A stretch of 11,586 nt of DNA from a candidate division WWE3 bacterium (GTDB lineage: Bacteria; Patescibacteriota; WWE3; UBA101185; UBA10185). The notes under the pieces were generated by a model. The model was not told the DNA's origin, did not search any database, and saw nothing but the letters and a program-made list of their open reading frames with translations. Position numbers and translations under genes: made by a program. Numbering within the stretch: the first letter of the stretch is position 1; the number at the start of each line of letters is the position of its first letter. This document shows positions 8,039 through 11,586 of this stretch, one piece after another. The stretch spans positions 1 through 11,586 of the forward strand of contig JAGQNX010000119.1 of the NCBI GenBank assembly GCA_020427865.1. Reading direction: 5' to 3'.

Positions 8039-9269
8039 TACTTATAAGAGATCTTAGCCCTTTTTTAGCTACTATTCCTGTAACTATTACTGTTATGATT
8101 AAATTAGATATAAGCTGTGCTAATGCAACGCTTAATATTTTATTTTCTAACAAGTTCATTTGGACAAAAGCTAAAAATAAAGCTAGGTTTAGTAATGCTA
8201 AAAAAACTAGTGGTTTCGTATTATCTTCCACAAAAAAGTAGTTTTCAATAAAAGTATTTATCGCATTAAATGTGTATGCAAATATTAGAATATATAACGC
8301 TCCCAACGAACTTGCGTACTTTGTTCCAAAACCAAATTGCACTAGTATCGATGCACCAATGCTAGCCCCTACAGCAAGCAAAAGTAATACACCCGCAATA
8401 AATACAGTTTCTTTATAATCATATTCGCCGTTATTTTGTGTTCTTAAGGTGTTTTTAGGAAGCAGCACCGTAAAAATCGAAAGTGCGATCAATGAAAAAA
8501 CATTGGCTATTTTATTAGCAAAAGAAAATACACCAACTTCTGTAAATGTTGTTGTAAGTTTTAATACACTATTGGATATTGCCTGCCAGTTTACATTTAT
8601 TAACATTGCTCCCCCCGCAGGTACAGCCTTTTTAAATAAATCCGCTATTTCCTTTATAGTTGGTTTGTTAAATGTAACTTTTATAGACTTATTAAATAAG
8701 AACACAGATGACGTTAACATAGTTAAGGAAAATATCATAAATGCTTGTTCGAATGTCACGTGTAGTAGTTTTAGCACTATGACTAACCCAAAAGTGGCTT
8801 TAAAAATGCCTGGGACTGTATTTATTAAAAACGTATTATAGTAATTTTGTTGTTTCTGAAAGATTGCAAATAGTGTGTAATTTATGGCATAGGCAACCAG
8901 GCCAACAATATAGGAAAAAATAATCAAAGGAGTTGCAAGTCCGAAATAGTAAAGAAGTGTTCCCGCAATTGGTATACATACAATAAAAAGTAATACTCTT
9001 AATACAATAAAACTCGTAAATACATCGTTTTTGTATTTTAAGCTGTTTGTGACGTATGCAGAATTAGTTCCAAAATCCATTAATTTAGAGTTTGCTACTA
9101 AAAGGCTTGTAAGTAGAGCATATTTTCCAAAATCTTCCACAGTTAATACCTGTGCTGTAGCAATTAAGAAAAAAACACCAAAACCTGCATTTAAAATATT
9201 ACCTATACTTACTATAGAAATGTTAAATATGGATTTAGTTTTAGCTTGCTTTATTATTCTAGAGAGCAC
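8028..9269 (-). CDS. Wzx-type polysaccharide flippase (MOP/PST family)
   Basis: Integral membrane protein of 413 residues with roughly twelve hydrophobic segments, the expected size and layout of a PST-family lipid-linked oligosaccharide flippase. The N-terminus has a short basic stretch (RIIKQAKTKS, 4-13) before the first helix, then VLTVEDFGKYALLTSLL (41-57), the A-x-x-L-x-x-x-D/E-F-G-x-Y pattern typical of these proteins. A mid-protein VPAGGAMLINVNW (216-228) and VGVFSFANKIANVFSL (245-260) match the start of the second bundle of relatives. It would turn the finished lipid-linked glycan to the outside. The start is GTG at 9267-9269: an in-frame TAA lies two codons upstream, and the ATG further up is out of frame. 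It is the only minus-strand gene. It ends overlapping the fusion gene tail-to-tail by 11 bp, and diverges from the next operon across 33 bp. Confidence 0.9.
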   Translation of the reverse strand: MLSRIIKQAKTKSIFNISIVSIGNILNAGFGVFFLIATAQVLTVEDFGKYALLTSLLVANSKLMDFGTNSAYVTNSLKYKNDVFTSFIVLRVLLFIVCIPIAGTLLYYFGLATPLIIFSYIVGLVAYAINYTLFAIFQKQQNYYNTFLINTVPGIFKATFGLVIVLKLLHVTFEQAFMIFSLTMLTSSVFLFNKSIKVTFNKPTIKEIADLFKKAVPAGGAMLINVNWQAISNSVLKLTTTFTEVGVFSFANKIANVFSLIALSIFTVLLPKNTLRTQNNGEYDYKETVFIAGVLLLLAVGASIGASILVQFGFGTKYASSLGALYILIFAYTFNAINTFIENYFFVEDNTKPLVFLALLNLALFLAFVQMNLLENKILSVALAQLISNLIITVIVTGIVAKKGLRSLISTRN

Positions 9270-9275
9270 GCCTTA

Positions 9276-9284
9276 ATAATAGCA
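9276..9284 (-). promoter_or_regulatory. Extended -10 promoter for the flippase, predicted leaderless
   Basis: Read on the minus strand this is TGCTATTAT, an extended -10 (TGn + TATTAT, one mismatch to TATAAT). The hexamer ends exactly 6 nt before the GTG start, so initiation at the usual distance falls on the start codon itself. No -35 match is visible at 16-18 bp, which extended -10 promoters can do without. It lies 3 bp from the divergent promoter. Confidence 0.5.
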
Positions 9285-9287
9285 TTT

Positions 9288-9296
9288 TGATATAAT
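9288..9296 (+). promoter_or_regulatory. Extended -10 promoter for the MtfB-like/WbaZ-like operon, predicted leaderless
   Basis: TGATATAAT is a perfect extended -10 (TGn + TATAAT). The hexamer ends exactly 6 nt before the ATG at 9303, the spacing expected when transcription begins at the first base of the start codon. No Shine-Dalgarno exists in the 6-nt interval and no clear -35 is present. It mirrors the promoter of the divergent flippase. Confidence 0.6.
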
Positions 9297-9302
9297 CATT
9301 AC

Positions 9303-10430
9303 ATGTTGATAGGTATAGATTGTCGCATGTGGCAAGAAACTGGTATAGGTAGATATTGCATGGAAATAACGCAAAGATTAGTTGCTTTAAACACAAACGA
9401 TACTTTTATATTGTTTTTAACATCTAAAACTATTGAATCTGATGATGCCCTACTAAATAGGTTAAAAGATACCCCAAATGTACAAATCGTACTTGCTGAT
9501 TACCCTTGGTATACCTTTTCGGAACAAATCAGTTTCTTAATTAAGTTATATAGCTATAAGCTTGATGTGGTTTTTTTCCCACAAACTAATCACCCTATAC
9601 TCTATTTTAGACCTTTTGTGGTTACTGTGCATGATTTAACAATGTTACGTGTTGTAACAGGACGTGCAACTACTTTGCCTATTTATATATATGCCTTTAA
9701 ATTATTAGCCTTTTTAATTACAGTTTTATCTGCCATGTATAGATCAAAAAAGGTTTTTGTAGTAAGCAATTATGAACGTGACTCCTATATACGTACATTT
9801 AAGATTTCTAGCGAGCGCGTTGTTTATACTCCAAATTCAATAGCTGATGAATTTAAGAAAGTCCCTAGTAAAGATGTTATACCAGTGTTATCCAAATATA
9901 ATATTAAGCCACCTTATTTTTTTAATGTAGGTAATGCTTATCCTCATAAAAATTTACCTAACTTATTATTGGCTTTTTCTAAGGTTGTTCAGGAGTATCC
10001 TGATATTCATTTGGTACTTGGAGGTAAAACCACTGTTTTTCATACAAAGCTAAAAGAATACGTAGAGCAACATAATATTCCAAATGTCATATTTACAGGT
10101 TTTATAGCTGACGCCGACTTGCCTGCGATTTATACAGGTAGTTTAGCCTATGTAGCCCCTTCATTATATGAAGGTTTCGGAATATTTATATTAGAGGCAC
10201 TTGCATGTGAAACTCCTGTACTATCTTCTAATGCAACAAGTTTACCCGAAGTAGGTGGATCGTTTGCTCATTATTTTGATGCTCACTCTTCTGCAGAGAT
10301 AGAAACTGTATTGCGTGATTTTATATCAAATCCTGTTAAGCCTCCTAAAGACGAAGTTTTGCAACATCTATCTCAATATTCTTGGGATAAAAGTGCTAGA
10401 ACTATATCCAACTCCCTTAAAAGTTTATGA
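9303..10430 (+). CDS. GT4 family glycosyltransferase (MtfB-like, possible mannosyltransferase)
   Basis: GT-B glycosyltransferase of 375 residues. It opens with MLIGIDCRMWQETGIGRY (1-18); the IGIDxR-x-TGIGRY start is characteristic of the MtfB/WbdA-like GT4 subgroup, several members of which add mannose to O-antigen chains. VTVHDLTML (107-115) and VFVVSNYERDSY (151-162) follow. The C-terminal domain has FNVGNAYPHKNLPNLL (207-222) with donor-binding Lys216, and SLYEGFGIFILEALACETPV (287-306) with an intact E-x7-E (Glu290, Glu298). It leads a three-gene + strand run; its stop overlaps the next start as ATGA. Expression probably starts at the leaderless-type promoter 6 nt before its ATG. The mannose assignment is by family resemblance only; other sugars are possible. 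Confidence 0.92.
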   Translation: MLIGIDCRMWQETGIGRYCMEITQRLVALNTNDTFILFLTSKTIESDDALLNRLKDTPNVQIVLADYPWYTFSEQISFLIKLYSYKLDVVFFPQTNHPILYFRPFVVTVHDLTMLRVVTGRATTLPIYIYAFKLLAFLITVLSAMYRSKKVFVVSNYERDSYIRTFKISSERVVYTPNSIADEFKKVPSKDVIPVLSKYNIKPPYFFNVGNAYPHKNLPNLLLAFSKVVQEYPDIHLVLGGKTTVFHTKLKEYVEQHNIPNVIFTGFIADADLPAIYTGSLAYVAPSLYEGFGIFILEALACETPVLSSNATSLPEVGGSFAHYFDAHSSAEIETVLRDFISNPVKPPKDEVLQHLSQYSWDKSARTISNSLKSL

Positions 10431-11542
10431 AACTTGCAATAATATTTGACGATTTAAGTCAACATGGTGGTGCAGAGAATTTACTTATAGCATTAAGTTC
10501 CCAATATCCCGATGCCCCTGTTTATGCTGCATTTGCTACTCCTTATTGGATGTCGTACTTTAAAAGCCAAAACATAAAATTAGTAACCTCCTTTATGCAG
10601 AGGCTTCCCTTTAAGGATAAGTTAAACAAGATATATGCTGCATTAATGCTTCATACGCTAGCCTATGAAAGTTTTGATTTAACCGACTATGATGTAGTAG
10701 TTTCAATCTCGGCAAGGTTCGCTCACGGTGTTATTACAAAGCCCTCTACTAAACACATTTGTTATATGAACACTCCTGGGAGAATGTTATGGGAAGGTCA
10801 TGGATATTTTGTTTCTTATCAGAACTACAAATGGTTTAAAAGACTTAAACCTTATTTAGATATTTTTTTAAGTAGATTAAGATTATGGGATTACACTGCT
10901 GCACATCGTGTAGATTATTTTGTCGCTAATTCTAAAACTCCTCAAAATAGAATACACAAATATTATAATAGAAACTCTATAATAGTATATCCATTTGTTG
11001 AAGCACCTCCTGAAGGCTTAAAAATACGCGATAACAAGTATTTGTTATTAATTAGTCGCTTAGAGCCTTGGAAACGTATAGAGATAGCTATTAAAGCTTG
11101 CAATAGACTTAATGTTCCTCTAAAGATAATAGGTGTTGGTACTCATAGCGAATATTTAAAAAGTATTTCCGGAAGCACTATAGAATTTTTAGGAAGAGTT
11201 ACTGACCCAGAAAAATGGGAAGCTTTGGCAAATTGTTCCGCACTTATTCAAACACAATACGAAGATTTTGGTATCGTTCCTTTAGAAGCTCAGGCTGTAG
11301 GTAAACCTGTCATTGCATATGGCTATGGAGGTTCACTAGAAACTGTTAGAAATGATCATACAGGTAAGTATTTTGGAGAACAAACTATAGAAAGTGTTTT
11401 ACTAGCAATAAAGAACTTTGAACCTCGTTACTATGTTCCAAGTGCCTGTAAAGCCCACGCAAGTAAGTTTAGTAAACGTGAGTTTTTAAAAAATATGAAT
11501 CAGGTAATAAATAGGGTATACTTAGAAACGCAAGCTTATTAA
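10427..11542 (+). CDS. GT4 family glycosyltransferase (WbaZ-like, possible mannosyltransferase)
   Basis: GT-B glycosyltransferase of 371 residues matching the WbaZ-like GT4 subgroup along its length. It has the HGGAENLL glycine loop (13-20), YMNTPGRMLWE (113-123), the LRLWDYTAAHRVDYFVANS stretch (151-169), then RIHKYYNR (175-182) and VYPFVE (187-192). The C-terminal domain carries ISRLEPWKRIEIAIKA (209-224; Arg211, Lys216) and YEDFGIVPLEAQAVGKPVIA (278-297) with intact E-x7-E (Glu279, Glu287). GYGGSLETV (299-307) follows. WbaZ-type enzymes add mannose in several enterobacterial O-antigens, so pairing with the MtfB-like neighbour hints at a mannose-containing repeat unit (inference). The start overlaps the upstream stop as ATGA and lacks a Shine-Dalgarno, so coupling is likely. 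The next gene begins 4 nt after its stop. Confidence 0.92.
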   Translation: MKLAIIFDDLSQHGGAENLLIALSSQYPDAPVYAAFATPYWMSYFKSQNIKLVTSFMQRLPFKDKLNKIYAALMLHTLAYESFDLTDYDVVVSISARFAHGVITKPSTKHICYMNTPGRMLWEGHGYFVSYQNYKWFKRLKPYLDIFLSRLRLWDYTAAHRVDYFVANSKTPQNRIHKYYNRNSIIVYPFVEAPPEGLKIRDNKYLLLISRLEPWKRIEIAIKACNRLNVPLKIIGVGTHSEYLKSISGSTIEFLGRVTDPEKWEALANCSALIQTQYEDFGIVPLEAQAVGKPVIAYGYGGSLETVRNDHTGKYFGEQTIESVLLAIKNFEPRYYVPSACKAHASKFSKREFLKNMNQVINRVYLETQAY

Positions 11543-11546
11543 CTCT

Positions 11547-11586
11547 ATGGATTTGTATGCTTTTTTAAAAAGAATAGTTGACATTG
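11547..11586 (+). CDS. Probable initiating polyprenyl-phosphate sugar-phosphate transferase, 3' end missing
   Basis: An ATG 4 nt after the previous stop opens a frame that runs to the window edge and reads MDLYAFLKRIVDI. The K-R-x-x-D-I pattern straight after a short N-terminus is how small monotopic phosphoglycosyl transferases (bacterial sugar transferase family, PglC/WcaJ C-terminal type) begin, just before the membrane-entering helix. Such an enzyme transfers a sugar phosphate from a nucleotide sugar to polyprenyl phosphate and starts glycan assembly, the one step otherwise missing here. Only 13 codons are visible, so the call rests on this motif and on context. There is no Shine-Dalgarno; coupling to the upstream gene is likely. 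Confidence 0.55.
   Translation, partial: MDLYAFLKRIVDI

Noticed and set aside
8055..8071. TAGC...GCTA inverted repeat enclosing a run of six T, as a possible terminator
   Set aside because: The stem is only 4 bp, the T-run lies in the loop rather than after the stem, and it is inside flippase coding sequence.
8449..8841. 130-codon plus-strand open frame opposite the flippase
   Set aside because: It is antisense to a convincing twelve-helix flippase, has no identifiable domain and no start signal.
9031..9276. 81-codon plus-strand open frame opposite the flippase N-terminus
   Set aside because: It is a shadow of the flippase gene and ends inside the divergent promoter region.
1365..10430. 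Recoding of TGA as glycine, as in SR1/Gracilibacteria
   Set aside because: TGA at 1366, 2595 and 10428 ends proteins at normal family lengths and forms ATGA overlaps, so it acts as a stop.
11578..11583. TTGACA, a perfect -35 hexamer at the right edge
   Set aside because: It encodes the V-D-I residues of the partial gene's conserved KRIVDI motif, and no -10 can be seen before the window ends.

Overview
The window is an AT-rich, gene-dense bacterial locus for building and exporting a cell-surface polysaccharide. It holds nine coding regions, of which the first runs off the left edge and the last off the right. There is almost no intergenic DNA: three ATGA start/stop overlaps, two 4-nt gaps, one 29-nt gap, a 33-nt divergent spacer and an 11-nt tail-to-tail overlap. 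TGA is an ordinary stop codon. Shine-Dalgarno sequences are nearly absent. Together with the style of the proteins, this suggests a Candidate Phyla Radiation (Patescibacteria) genome, perhaps Microgenomates or Katanobacteria. That placement is inference; no marker gene is present.

Left block (1-4880, + strand): a GT-C membrane glycosyltransferase cut by the window edge, then three GT-B (GT4-type) glycosyltransferases. The genes overlap by ATGA or are 4 nt apart, so they look like one translationally coupled operon. Middle (4910-8038, +): a 1042-residue membrane protein whose N-terminal half looks like an O-antigen ligase/polymerase (Wzy/WaaL type) and whose C-terminal half looks like a GT39/ArnT-type lipid-linked sugar transferase. 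This fusion is the most unusual protein here. Right block: a Wzx-type flippase on the minus strand (8028-9269). It diverges across 33 bp from a + strand operon holding an MtfB-like GT4, a WbaZ-like GT4 and the first 13 codons of what looks like the initiating polyprenyl-phosphate sugar-phosphate transferase.

Working model (inference): the initiating transferase loads the first sugar phosphate onto a polyprenyl carrier at the inner membrane face. The five GT4 enzymes extend the glycan in the cytoplasm. The flippase turns it outward. The ligase/polymerase half of the fusion then polymerises or attaches it, while the two GT-C enzymes add sugars outside from polyprenyl-phosphate donors.

The most notable non-coding structure is the 33-bp divergent spacer. 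Each side carries an extended -10 box (TGnTATAAT and TGnTATTAT) exactly 6 nt before the start codon. That geometry predicts leaderless mRNAs in both directions, from promoters so close that they should compete for RNA polymerase.
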